Of a DNA stretch of 64,000 nucleotides, positions 1-12,400 are shown piece by piece. Within the stretch, counting starts at the first letter, position 1. Each line of letters starts with the position of its first letter. A program made the position numbers and the translations under genes. This stretch comes from Echinometra lucunter (lineage: Eukaryota > Echinodermata > Echinoidea > Camarodonta > Echinometridae). Under the pieces are notes generated by a model, which ran no database searches, had not been told where the DNA came from, and saw only the letters and a program-made list of their open reading frames with translations. The stretch spans positions 13,901,241 to 13,965,240 of the forward strand of contig CM057153.1 in NCBI GenBank assembly GCA_029962745.1, in the 5' to 3' direction.

Positions 1-1179
1 TATAGTCAACACTTGACCATATACAAAAGTTACAGATCCATGATTTCAGTAATATCATTAATTCATAAATACTATTATGGAAAATAAGGACTAATATAGA
101 TTCAGAAATTCAACAAAAAGTTCCTTCTTTCATTAAAAGGTTATACATGTTCTAAAATGTGAATTTAAAATGTGGGCTCAATGTACAAGTTTTCATTTTT
201 CTTAAAAGTGGTGTTTAGTTGTTTTTTTTTTTCTAAAAAGGAAAACAAAAAGGAAAACTTGTATAAATATGAAATCTTATATGGATATTACCTAATGTTT
301 CAAATAAATTTAACGATAACATTTATTATACAGCAGTCGTATGCCTTTTATATAATATTAAGTAAACAATGATAATATAAATCTTAATCTGACTGGAATG
401 TTAAGTAGATGAATATTTTTTATACAAAATATATTAAACGAAAAATTAAATGGTACCTGTTAAATACATGCTGAATATGAACATGTAACTTACATGTACA
501 TATCAGTAGTGCAGCTCACTATTCCCTTTTGGCTCAAATAAGATGGTCCCTTGATTTAAAAAAATAAAAATAAGGATTAGGGCAAGAATGAGTATGAAAG
601 ACAATCTTCCTGGAATTTAGGATAAGCTATCTAATGATAAAACTTTAAAAAGAGAATATTTCATGTAGAACAGTTTCCCAGAATTCTGCATGCATAAACA
701 CAAACAATCAAGTACTCTGCCTCCAAAAAAGTCACTGGAATACTTGTGCACTGTAAGTATTGTGCTTATTATTATCAATGATTTGAATTGTGCATGCAAA
801 AACATGAATAATCAAGTACTGTGCCTCGAAAAAGTTCACTATTCCTATGATAACTATAAATGCTCTACTTATTATTATCCTTGATTTGCAATATGATGAA
901 TGTGCAGATCCTAATGTAAAGCTAATTCTTTTGAGAACAGCTGGAACTATCCAAGTTTTGGCTGCACATGTAACGGTACATGAAACTCACAAAAATTTAT
1001 ATTGTGTACCTATGTACGAGGGAATACCATTTGAGGTTAGGTGACAGATACACAAAAGATACAAAAGATGAAAAAGTACAAAATTTTCTAGACTGGTGTT
1101 CATTTGTCACCCACTTGACATGCTTTTGACACTTTTCATTTTTAGACTAGATGAATCTTCGACCACGCGTGGTCGAACT
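1..1179. other. Intergenic DNA, no gene recognised
   Basis: AT-rich sequence with only short, low-complexity reading frames and no recognisable protein. It holds one imperfect direct duplication of about 100 bp (listed separately). The flanking gene at 3240 points towards this region, so it is 3' flank of that gene. Confidence 0.6.
688..890. repeat. Imperfect tandem duplication, ~104-bp unit
   Basis: Two adjacent copies start with GCATGCA at 688 and 792 and share 'AATCAAGTACT.TGCCTC.AAAAAAGT.CACT'-like text and a following ATTATTATC stretch. Both copies diverge by several substitutions. No coding potential is evident. Confidence 0.6.
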
Positions 1180-1390
1180 TTATGCCTCCGCCATTACCAA
1201 ATCAGAAATAAATGGCACTTCATGTTGATTTATTTTCATTTATACAATGACATCTTTGACCTTGACCTTTGACCTTGACCCCCAAATCTAATGAGAGCAT
1301 GCCGTTTCCATATGCATACATGAGCCCAGTTTGTTGAACCGTCAAATGGTTACCGAGTTATCACAAGAACGAACCATTTCTATGTACATA

Positions 1391-1980
1391 ATGACCTCTA
1401 TGACCTTTGACCTTTGACCTTGTGACCCCAAAATCTAATCAGATCATTGTCCCTCCAATATGCATAACTGTGCCAAGTTTGAGGTTGATAGGTCAAATGG
1501 TTCTTAAGTTATCGCGAGAACGAGCCATTTTTATGTGTTTTATTAGCTCTATGACCTTGACCTTTGACCTTGTGACCCCAAAATCTAATAAGATCATTGT
1601 CCCTCCCATATGCATACCTGTGCCAAGTTTGAGGTTGATCTGTCAAATGGTTCTTAAGTTATCACGAGAACGAGCCATTTTTATGTGTTTTATTACCTCT
1701 ATGACCTTGACCTTTGACCTTGAGACCCCAAAATCTAATCAGATCATTGTCCCTCCCATATGCATACCTATGCCAAATTAGAGGTTGATCTGTCAAATGG
1801 TTCTTAAGTTATCGTGAGAACGAGCCATTTTTATGTGTTTTATTACCTCTATGACCTTGACCTTTGACCTTGAGACTCCAAAATCTAATCAGATCATTGT
1901 CCCTCCCATATACACACACGAGCCAAGTTTGAAGTTGATCCGTCAAACGGTTCTTAAGTTATCGCGAGAACGAAAACGGG
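1391..1980. repeat. 150-bp tandem repeat with nuclear-receptor-like half sites
   Basis: 'ATGACCTTGA' recurs at 1551, 1701 and 1851, exactly 150 bp apart, with an earlier diverged copy near 1400. Each unit contains TGACCTTTGACCT, the reverse complement of the DR1 consensus AGGTCAAAGGTCA. The 124- and 85-residue reading frames here are periodic by-products of the 150-bp period (divisible by 3). Confidence 0.85.
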
Positions 1981-2037
1981 ACGGACGGACGTACGGACGT
2001 ACGGACGGACGGACGGACGGACGGACGGACGGACGGA
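1979..2037. repeat. (GGAC)n microsatellite
   Basis: About 14 tandem GGAC units with two GTAC variants, at the inner right edge of the inverted-repeat element. Confidence 0.9.
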
Positions 2038-2304
2038 TGACCCGAAAACATAATGCCTCCGGCAACCACCTACGGTGGGCGGAGGCATAAAAAGATATAT
2101 AAGAATTTCATTTTAGTTAACGTCATCCAAACTTAAATACCTTTATAGTCAATGTCATCCAAACCTTGTCCTATTTTATCACTACAAAAAGTTTCTTCAG
2201 CTTTGTAGGCTTATATCACAAAATCTTGATTAAAAAGTAAAATCCAGTTCCTTGACAAAATTTTATGAAAAAGAACCAGTAATTTCATATACCTGGTAGG
2301 ATTT

Positions 2305-2425
2305 ATTCCTTGAATGCACAAAGCACTGCGGTTGCTCGAGCTAAAGCCGGGGTAATAATATCTAGTCATTTGGAAGCGCATAGAGACGTTATGTGATATG
2401 CGCTATACAAGAACAGCATATTATT
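2305..2425 (+). repeat. SINE/LINE 3'-tail fragment
   Basis: The stretch 'AAGCGCATAGAGACGTTATG' followed by 'GATATGCGCTATACAAGAA' and an (ATT)n end resembles the common retroposon tail AAGCGC...GCGCTATA...(ATT)n of marine invertebrates. A related tail ('CAGTGCTTTGTAACTGCAAG' then 'GGCACTATAT') lies at about 2985-3030. Confidence 0.5.
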
Positions 2426-2949
2426 ATTATTACATCCCCAACGAAATGAGAGATATTTGATATAAAATATTATTGATTCTTTTCATAGTATGTTACTGAC
2501 AAAGTATAATTTGTATGTTTGAAATGATGATCATAAATTTACAAGAGCAAGCCTCCATGACTGATTTTACATGAATCTATAGCTGGAAGCTTGATCAAGA
2601 GGATTCCACATTTTCAATCTTCAAGATCCTCCTTACTTTTATGTCTGTCATATCATACGGCAGGCTACAACCATTTTATTTTTTTTTAAAGAAAAAATGA
2701 TAAAAATATATAAAATTGGATATTGACAAATATGAACAAACAATTGGAAAAGTTGGTAGAAGAACTCCTAAAATGTGGGCAGGAAGTTTGTGTTCTGAAA
2801 GTCATGCAGACTTTGATGATGCAGCATTGTAATAAGGTAAAGTATTGTTTGAAAAAAAGGGTTCCTGCTCAACAAATGAAAGATGAGTTTCAGGTAAATA
2901 TCTCTTGCTTGCTTTAATTAAGGTATGGCAGTGCAAAGGTGGGAATCTA

Positions 2950-2955
2950 TTTATT
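2950..2955 (-). promoter_or_regulatory. Possible poly(A) signal of the SLC17 gene
   Basis: TTTATT on the plus strand is AATAAA on the minus strand, about 285 nt past the stop codon of the transporter. Such hexamers occur by chance in AT-rich DNA, so this is only a candidate. Confidence 0.3.
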
Positions 2956-3239
2956 GTTTGAGTGGCCCAAACATGTGAAGTAGTGTGTGCAGTGCTTTGT
3001 AACTGCAAGGAAAAGGCACTATATCAAATGACTTTTGAATGGATAAAGTAGAAAAAAATGAACAACTACAAAGCCCATGAATTATTTTCAATTACCTCTG
3101 TACTACCAAATTTGTTGAAAATAAGCTTGATGAGCACTGGCAAAGAGATGCAATATCTTCATATTTCATCTTTATCTTACTTTACACCAATTAAGTGGAC
3201 TTCCATCGTTATCTTTGGTATTAGAAAGTAGTTTGCTCC

Positions 3240-3491
3240 TTACGACATTACCACACCGCTATGACCCGTGTGAGATACACCACCATTAATACTATTGCTG
3301 CAGTCATACTGGCAGTAGGGCAAGCCATCAGAGTCCTTCTTATCCCCGGGAGGTGGGCAGGGCTTGGTGCTGAGCTCCGGGTTGGCCCATGGCTGAAGCT
3401 CCCCTGTGCCCATGAAGAGGTAGGTGACAGCTCCGAACATGTAGACACCAAAGCACACCCAGAATGCAATCTGCCACTGTGAGATGTCATA
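3240..3491 (-). CDS. SLC17A5-like: SLC17-like exon 10 (TM12 and C-terminal tail, stop)
   Basis: Encodes [20 protein letters not shown] then a short helix and a tail with several cysteines ([11 protein letters not shown]…YCQYDC) before a TAA stop. 'W…F…G…GELQPWA' matches the family C-terminus. The tail past residue ~500 is longer than in human sialin. Confidence 0.92.
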   Translation of the reverse strand, partial: YDISQWQIAFWVCFGVYMFGAVTYLFMGTGELQPWANPELSTKPCPPPGDKKDSDGLPYCQYDCSNSINGGVSHTGHSGVVMS

Positions 3492-6400
3492 CTGGGAAGA
3501 CAAGAATAATAACTATCATCGTTCACACACTGCCATGTTCTGACATGTCTCCATACGACATTAAGGTAAACGTAAGTATAGGGCCCTGCATAAAACAAGG
3601 GTGCAGAACGATCTTCCTTAAAACCTTTGATGTTGTGAACCCAGCTTAAGACATACTCATTCAAAATTGCCCAGAGCTAGCCACTACTCGATTTTGCCTT
3701 CCCTTCCAAATGGCCTTGATAGGCATCTTTATATTGGTGCTCTACAAATTTCCAGTCATGGACAGGACCGAGCTTTGGGTTTTAATTTGGGAAACTCACC
3801 TGATTCGTGACATAGAGCCCGACCATGGAAGGCCCTAAAATTCCTGGGATGGTTCCAATCGTGTTGGTGATCCCCATCAAGAGTCCACCATAAGCTGGTG
3901 CAATGTCCAGATGATTCACATTAAAACCAGACATGGCAAGGCCTCCTGTTCCCACGGCCAGAGTTAGGAAAGCTACGGCTAAAATGTGATTGCATCCAAT
4001 GTACCCAGTTATTACAAGGAATACAGCGGGTAGAACAAGACCTGCAAAAAAAAAAATTAAAACATGTCAACTTGAAAATGGGATAATAACAGACAAAATG
4101 CAGGGAAATGGTATACATACTACAGAAAACAGTAAATATTACAGATATGAGTGTTTGACTGAACAATGCACGCAGTGTAATATGAGAATTTCACAAAATG
4201 GGTTACAAATGTTTCTGAAATTATACATAAATTGCCAAGACACGTCTCTTACCTAAAGTGTTGAATAATTTTCTTGTGTTGGTCGTTGAAAGTATATAGC
4301 GCCCCCTAAGAAAGTCTGCTATCTGACCACCAACATTGATAGTGATCCACATGACTAGATAAGGCACTGCTGCAAGAAATCCACTCTGCAAAGGACAAAC
4401 AAACATTATAATGAAACCATGAATTCTAAAATTAGTAATCTAGATGGGTGATGTTCGTTACTCCTAAGGTTCGTCATTCCGAAGATTTGTTATTCCGAAA
4501 CACGCAAATTGCGTATACCTAGATGTTTGTTAGTCCAAAAGTGAAAGAGGGTTTGTTAATCCGCACATTTGTGGTGTTATTCCAAAGGTTCGTTAGTCCG
4601 AAGGGTCTCGTTAATCCGAAAATGAAATAAGGTTCGTTAATCCAAAAATTAAACAAGGTTCGTTATTCCGAAGGTTCGATAGTCCGAAAATGAAATAAGA
4701 TTCGTAAGTCCGAAAATAACTAATGAACTAACGAGCCTTATTTCATTTTCGGACTAACGAACCTTCAGAATAACAAACCTTATTTCGTTTTCAGATTAAT
4801 GAACCTTCGGAATAACGAACCTTTTTTCATTTTCAGACTAACGAACTGTAACCATCTCGATAATCACTTTCAAAAGGAACTTAAGGTGTGTCATCATCAG
4901 CTCGAACTTGAAGAATAGCCTGCTGAATAGGGATCTTGGGTACTAGTATTAGTCTGAACTCAGCTGAAGAGTGCAATCGTGTCTACCATCACCTCGAGCT
5001 CTGTACATTGCAATCTAGCTCGAGCTATAGCCAGGGTTCATACACTTATACATTTTCAAAATTCCATGACTTTCCATGACTTTCCCAGGGCACAAAAATG
5101 CAAATTTCCATGACTCATCGATCACTTGTGATGCAAAACTTACATAAGAAGCACACTGATTAAAAGAGTTTCAAGGCTGATCTGAGTGCCATAAATGCAG
5201 GGCTGGCCGGAGCACAAATTTATTAACATGAAAAATATCTTGAATAAATGATTTTCCATGACTTTCCAGAAGAAACTGATAAATTCCCTGACTTTCCCTG
5301 ACTTTTTGCTTCTGGAAAAAAGCATTTCCAATTCCCTGACTTTCCAGAAATTCCCTGACCCATATGAACCCTGTATAGCCTGATGTTGGCATGCATTATG
5401 ACATCGATGAGTCAGCTCTTGAAGCTTGAGCTGATGAAGACATGTTGATAACAGCCCGCTATTTTGTGAATTGGCAGGCTATTCTGCAAATAAGTTCAAA
5501 ATATGGGTGGCTTCCTTTTCGATCAAAATAGCGGGCCAATTCTGTCTTCAACTGAGAATTAGCTCGCTTTTCTCTGATAGGGCTAATTCATGGGATCGGA
5601 AATAGTGGGCTATTCTTGAAGTTTAAGCTGATGAGGACACACACCTGTTTAGAGTCACTAGACTGTGTGAAGCTAAGCATGATCCAGATAAGCAAGCTTA
5701 CACACTTATATTGTTATATTGGTATTCATGCCAACATAAAAATCACATCTTTTTATCTAGATATCCCTCCCCCCCCCAAAAAAAAAAAAAAAAACAAACA
5801 TCAATCTATTTCAATCATTTGTAATGAAATTAAGACAACCCTTATTAGATGATGGTATTTCAGCAAACAACCTTTCTATGGCACATTAAATTTTCTCTAA
5901 AAGCACAAACACAAACAATTTTTGTATAACATTTTAGAATTACCTTGTAATTAATCACATGCAGTTCTTTACAATCAAACTGAATTCATAACATACCTTG
6001 TAACCTATTGTATGATTCTCTTTACAATCAAAGAGTGTATATACAGTATTATATAAGTTGATTCTGATGGCATCATACCAGGCTGACAATGAAGTTCAAT
6101 GAATTTGAAACATGTATTGTTCAGTAAAGTGCTACATGCTCATTGTTGTATTTACTTTCAAGTTATTGTCATGTTGTTATTTGGGAATTGGGAATTTTCC
6201 TTTGAACTAACAATTTTACTGACATTGTTCCAACATACATTGATTTCTTCAAACTTACTTGTGATATATCGAAGCCCAGCCCAAATTTCAAGTATGAAGG
6301 CAGGTTGGTGAGTAGTGTGTAGAAACCGAAATTGTTTGAGAAATGAGATAAGCTGATTGCTAGGAGTCTCACTGACGTCAGCATCCTGAACCAAGGAACT

Positions 6401-9400
6401 TTCAGATTCTGTTCACGATGAAAATAGCAGACATAAGGAGATGGAGAGTGAAAATACAATTGAGATGATTTGTGCAATACAGTGCTCATGCTCACTTGAA
6501 ACATGAGATCCATGCACAAAAATAATCTTGACCTACCTCGATGCTATTCACTGCAAATTCACATAAAAATTCACACAGGTATTCAAAATACATGTAGCAG
6601 ACACAATCTAACAATATTCTATTGACCTGCAGTATAAAATTGAGTTCACATGCTTTTATCTTTACAAAGTGTACTAGTGGGTGACTATCATATTGTACAA
6701 CTCTTAAAATTGAAAGCAGTTTATACACGGTTACAACTGAGCTAAGTCGCCTCTAACAGCAATCACTGTCACTGTCATCCTTAAAAAGTAATGATTAGCA
6801 TTTTTGTTACTGATAATACGTGTATTTACGTTGTGATCTGTACTACAGCTCTGATAAAGATAGGACAAAATTTTATGACAAACCAACACAGAGGCTTACA
6901 GGTACGTTGTATCTCTTTTTCAGTTACAAATGATCCAATGCAAGCATACCTTATCTTTAGGCTTGATTGCTTTCTCAAGAAATTGCAGCTCTTCTTGTGA
7001 GATCCTGGGGTGTCTTTGTGGCGTTTCGTGCACCAAGGCAGTCCACAATATAAACCATACCACTCCACATACACCTGCAAAACAAGATAAACAATAACAG
7101 TATCAGTGTTAACAATGAAAAAAAAAATGAAGAATTTCAGTTTATCCAGAGAAGCAATCCTGATCATTTCAAGATATTTTAAAAATCCAATTATTGTCTC
7201 ACTTAAATAACATTTCCTAGTTGCTTACATTAACATGATGTCAAGTAATGATAGAGAAAATTGCTGTTTCAGTGTTTTATTATCATTCTCACACATAGTA
7301 GCATGCCAGTCCAATATAGATAATACAATAATATACTATGAATTTCTGAAGCACTAAATATTTCAATCGCAAGAAATATAACTGTAATATCACATCTAAG
7401 AGATACATTGGAACTGCCCAAGCTATTTTGCTTCCCACAGCCCTATACTAATGCAGTCTTATCAAACACAAAGAAGACAGACGTCTAACTTATCAAAGCT
7501 ATGCTGACAGCCTATCCTATCTATCTACTGTCTAGCACATCTGCCATTCCTGACGCTGTTATCACTCCAGCTTAAGCCAATCTGTCATTACACAGCTCAA
7601 GCATTTTTAAGGAATCAATTGCTACCAGATACCCACTCACCTCACCTGGGTCGAGAGTGGCTAATGCAGATTAATGTCCTGCCAAAGGATTTAAGTGGTG
7701 TATCAGGGATTTGAACCCCATACCTCGAGGTGAAAACAGTTCAGAGACTTATACACTTGACCACAACACTTTGTAATCAAGAAAGCCTTGGCTAACCTAA
7801 ATTAATGTCCTGCCAAAGGATATCAGTGCTGCATCAGGGATTTGAACCCCATACCTCTTGGTCCACAGTTCAAAGAGTTATCTACTAGACAACACTTTGT
7901 AATCAAGAAAGCCTGGGCTAACCTGCCTCCTCTGCACCCCTCCCCCTCCTCTTTTCCTTCTCACCTTCTATATCCTGTCATCTAACAACAAACACCAGAG
8001 AAAAATGATCATCCTCCAAGAGGGTCTGTCCCAACCTCATCCTCCACTACCCTAATCCTTTCACCATCTCATGTCTGTATTCTTACCAAACACATAGAAG
8101 ACCGAAGGCCAACCACCAAGGAAGTCAGATTTACACAGCAAGCCTGAGATAGGTAAAGCTAACACTGTTCCAAAATGGGAACCTAAAAAAACATAAAGAA
8201 GACAAACAATCAAAATGAATTTTTTATGACATGAACATAAAATTGCATACTTTGATGAGAGTTAATGCAAATTCAGTGACCTTTCTAACATAGACTTTGT
8301 TCATATCATACGTTGTAAAAATGAAGGAGATAAGAAATATAAATTCTTATAAATTTCTATGACATGGCATACTTTGATAAGATTCCATGTGACTATAGAG
8401 ACCTTTCTAATACAAGACAAGTTTATTTAATACGCTGAATATTCTTAACTCATTCTACAATACATCTTTCTAATTCACGTCTTGTAATAATAAAGAAGAA
8501 AGAGTCGCATGCATGAAATCTTCGTAAATGTCATGAGAACGTTTGGCGAAAGGCGCTAAATTCACGCTGTTAGCACAAGCATGAATTTAAATTCACGCTG
8601 TTAGCAACAAGCATGAATTTAGCCTTTTGCCAAACACACATGTTCATTATTGGACTTTTCTAAGTGTATGCACTAAATCAAGTGCACTTGTACCATGAAA
8701 TCTGCATAAACCATGGTCTAAATCTAAACCACCTTTGTGAATTCCGGCCAGAGAATTTCTGACAACCTTCAAATCTTACCTGCATATGTGAATGTAAGAA
8801 GACGACTCCGTTCAACTGGTGGTGCCCAGTGCGCCCACAGAGCATTCATAGCTGGGAAAGTTACACCCTAAATAATCAAGAAAAAGAATGCATTTAAGGT
8901 TAGGCCAAACAATGATTCTAAATTCTTTTAGTCACCTGAAACAAAAGGCTAAGAGCTAACCAATGGTTGTAACCCAAACATTCAAAAACTAATTTCAATG
9001 ATTTTCTTTGATATTTTAGTTGCACACGATGAAATTCCTTTAATCCAAATCAAATCAAGCATAACCATCCCATACAATGTGTTTGCATACAACACTCATT
9101 CCATATTTCTCTCTCTCATGACTGGTTGATATGGTACATTGTATATATCAAAGGATACATTCTCCTTGACTTTAGACTCTTATCAATCACTGTACGCTTA
9201 AGGCTTGTTCACACATGGTGAATTGCCACTTTGTCTAATGCCTGTTTGGGTCTCATCCCACGTGGTCTAAACCCATTGTGTCTACAACCAGTTCGTCTGA
9301 TAACCATTTGGTCTAATCACCACTTACCCCATTTACCATTTTGTCTAATTTCCAGTTAGGCTATGCTCATTTCATCTTTTACCCACGTGGTCTAACACCA

Positions 9401-12400
9401 CTTAGTCTATCTGATTAGATGAACTAGTAACAGACCGAATGGTCATTAGACGAAATGAGGAAAACTACATAGATGAAGTGGCAATTAAACCATTTGATCA
9501 TTACCGGTAAACAAAATGACAATTAGCCCAAGTGAGTTTTAGACCAAATGATGATTGGACCAAACGGCAATTAGACCAAACTGATAGTAGACTAAATGGG
9601 TTTAGCCATAAGATGATCTGGGAATTAGACCAAGTGGCTATAAACTGTTCACATTTGAAGCAGCAAACCCCCACGCTTTTATTTTTGTTATCCCATAAGT
9701 GAATGGTATATGAGGCACCTTCCCCCCCCCCAAAAAAAAAAAAAGTCAAGGCAAAAGTCATATTTTGGAATCCTGTGGACCAATGTGGACCAATCAGATT
9801 CTTATCAAGTTAAGGCAAAATATAACGTCATGATCTTGTCTGCGCAACTGTTGGCAAAACTCTCTTTGATTTTCATTAATGCGTGTCTAATTATCATGAG
9901 TAGTGCAGTTTACTTCGCCATATGTGAACAGTAAAGAAAACAAGAGGGTTTGCTGCTGGAATTCTGAATGAGCCTTTATGTGATAAAAGACCTCAATTAA
10001 CACGTACACTTTACATTTTAACTAACATCCTCTAACAAACAAAAAAACAAACAAAATAAACAACAATAAAAAATTTTTGCCTGACCTCTCCAATGCCAGC
10101 AATGACCCTGACAATGATAAGCCAGGCCAGGCCCGCCCGGGCAGCCACTGGTGTCAGGAGGGTAAAGACGGCTGTGCAGAACACCCCCAACCCAAAGAGC
10201 CATTTAGCACCCATCAGGTCCCCAAGGAATCCTCCGGGTATCTGGGTCAAGATGTAGCCATAAAAGAAAGAGGCGAGGATCTGTTCTTTAGTGCTTGAAT
10301 CCCAGTTAAACTCTCCTTCCTGGTACATGGGAAAAAGAAAGAAACAAGAAAGCTATTAGTATTGATGAATAATCTGAAGATCTACTTCTGAAATTTCATT
10401 GTGTACAAGTATACCAAATCATGTCAGCAAAAAATATGGAACATTTCAAATAAACTGATCATCAATAAGAACATAAAACAGGATTACTCTTTAATGTATC
10501 ATATTTTGAAAAGTTTTAGGAACATCCTGTCAGATACTAGTACATAAAATATGGATATTTTACTTTATTTCTTTTCAGATGAGAAGTCACTTTTGTAGCA
10601 TAACAATCATCTGTAAAAACAACATCTTTACTGTGATAACAATTCGATTATTTGCAATGGACAGCTCAAGGCATATTTTCCTTGTCGGTTTTTTTGTTTT
10701 TGTTGTTTTTGTTTTGTTTGGTTTGGTTTGGTTTTACCATCAGAATACAAAATTGTACAATAGATACAGAAATTATACAGCAAATGAATATCCTTTAAAC
10801 AAATTAGAAACATGTCCTAAGAAAAGGATAAATGGATTAAAGACATATCACTTGGAAAAATAAATGCTAAATAATGACATGTCATTATAAAATAATAGAA
10901 TGAAACCTGAACTTAGGATGATGATAATGAAAAATTGTGGATTTTACCTGTTTTGTGGAATTAGCTGGCAAGGTTTCATTGACTGGACAGCTGACCTGTG
11001 TTGTGTTGACTGCAGTTGTACTGTTCACCATATCAGCTAATGCCACACTGAGATTCACTCGCATGGCATAGACGTTGACAAACCCCAAGAAAGCCAGGAA
11101 GGAAAGTGCATGGCGAGCAGATATGAGTCCAGGAACTAAGTGAAAGAATCGAGCAAAGTATTAAAATATTGAGTTGTTAAACCCAAGATTCTGAATGCCG
11201 GCATATTATGCTCTACAGTATATTCAGTTCTAGGTTCTGCTTCCTCTTCAAAATAGCTGAGTGGCTTTCTGGTACAGGGGATTCATAGTCAAATTTGACA
11301 GGCTCATTCTTCCAGAATCTATCTAAAGCAACTTCAAAATTGTGTACACTAGAGGCAGTTACAACTTTATTATAAAAACTAGACTATTCAATTTTTATTT
11401 ATTCTTTAAAAAAATAAAAAGTTGTTGTATCTCTGCATCTTGGTCCCAGGAATAAACAATTTTCTACTTTGTCCTCTAGTCTGATCTCTGGATTGCACCT
11501 CTCGATTAGGAATCATGCCTGAATGATATCTGTTCAAGCTCTCCTGTATGCCAAGGTGGGGATATTTAATCATTTTTATCTTTGCAAGTATACTGTCATT
11601 GACAAGAATATGCTCCCAGTTTCTAACTCTCCTCCTCCTCCTCCTCCTCCTTCTTGCTCTTCTTCTTTGTATTACTCCTCCTTCTCTTCATCTTCTTCCT
11701 CTTCTCCTTCATTTATTCTTATCGTTCTTGTTCTTGTTCTTCTAAGCTTAAAGGCATTGGCTAACTTTGTGAGTAGCTGATTTAAAAAATTCTCAAACTA
11801 AGATGAAACATGTGTATGAGTACTTGTCTTTGTACTCAAAAACCCTGAAACCAACCATAATTTGGAATGAAAAAGTGTAAGTTAGATGCAAACGGCGATT
11901 TTATTATCCTTCGTCTCATGAGACAATCACTAAGAGGACCACTTTGCTTGAATTCGAAAATGCCGTTATGTGCCTCCCGCAGCGTGATACGCCAATACAC
12001 ACATTACGGTAAGGTGAGTCATACACGCATGCGCACTCCTTATGTCTATTCTGTGCAACCGACCCTCGTATATTTTTCAAACATTGGTTCACATTTTTGA
12101 TATTTAAAAATACTTCCTGCGAATATTATACTTTGAAATTTTCAGACTGGTATTTTTACACTATAACCCTTATGTTTATCCCATTTTTAAGTAACAAAAC
12201 AAGATTTTTAAAAATCATAACAATGTTAACCAATGTCTTTAAGCTTCTTCTCCTTCCTCCTCTTTTTCTTCTTCTTCTTCTTCTTCTTCTTCTTCTCCTC
12301 CTTTTCTTCTTTTTCTTTTACTTATTACACCTCCTCTTCTTTACCTTCTCTTCCCTCTTCTTTTTTCTTATTCATTCCTATTGTTCTTATTCTTCTTTCT

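Larger units (their letters stand above)
1180..2090. mobile_element. Inverted-repeat element with internal 150-bp tandem units
   Basis: The left end reads TTATGCCTCCGCC and the right end is its reverse complement (GGCGGAGGCATAA), giving short terminal inverted repeats. Inside are about 4.5 direct repeats of 150 bp and a (GGAC)n run. No transposase is present, so this is a non-autonomous element. Elements with this terminus and TGACCTTTGACC interior are common in marine invertebrate genomes (recalled, not searched). The target-site duplication was not resolved. Confidence 0.7.
2091..3239. other. 3' flank of the SLC17 gene
   Basis: Contains the retroposon tails described separately and the presumed 3'UTR of the minus-strand transporter gene. 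No other gene is recognised; the short frames at 2723-3008 look like noise. Confidence 0.5.

Noticed and set aside
1407..2090. 124- and 85-residue frames with repeated MTFDLVTPKSNQIIVPP-like text
   Set aside because: The 150-bp tandem unit is divisible by three, so any open frame is repeated; it lies in a non-autonomous element.
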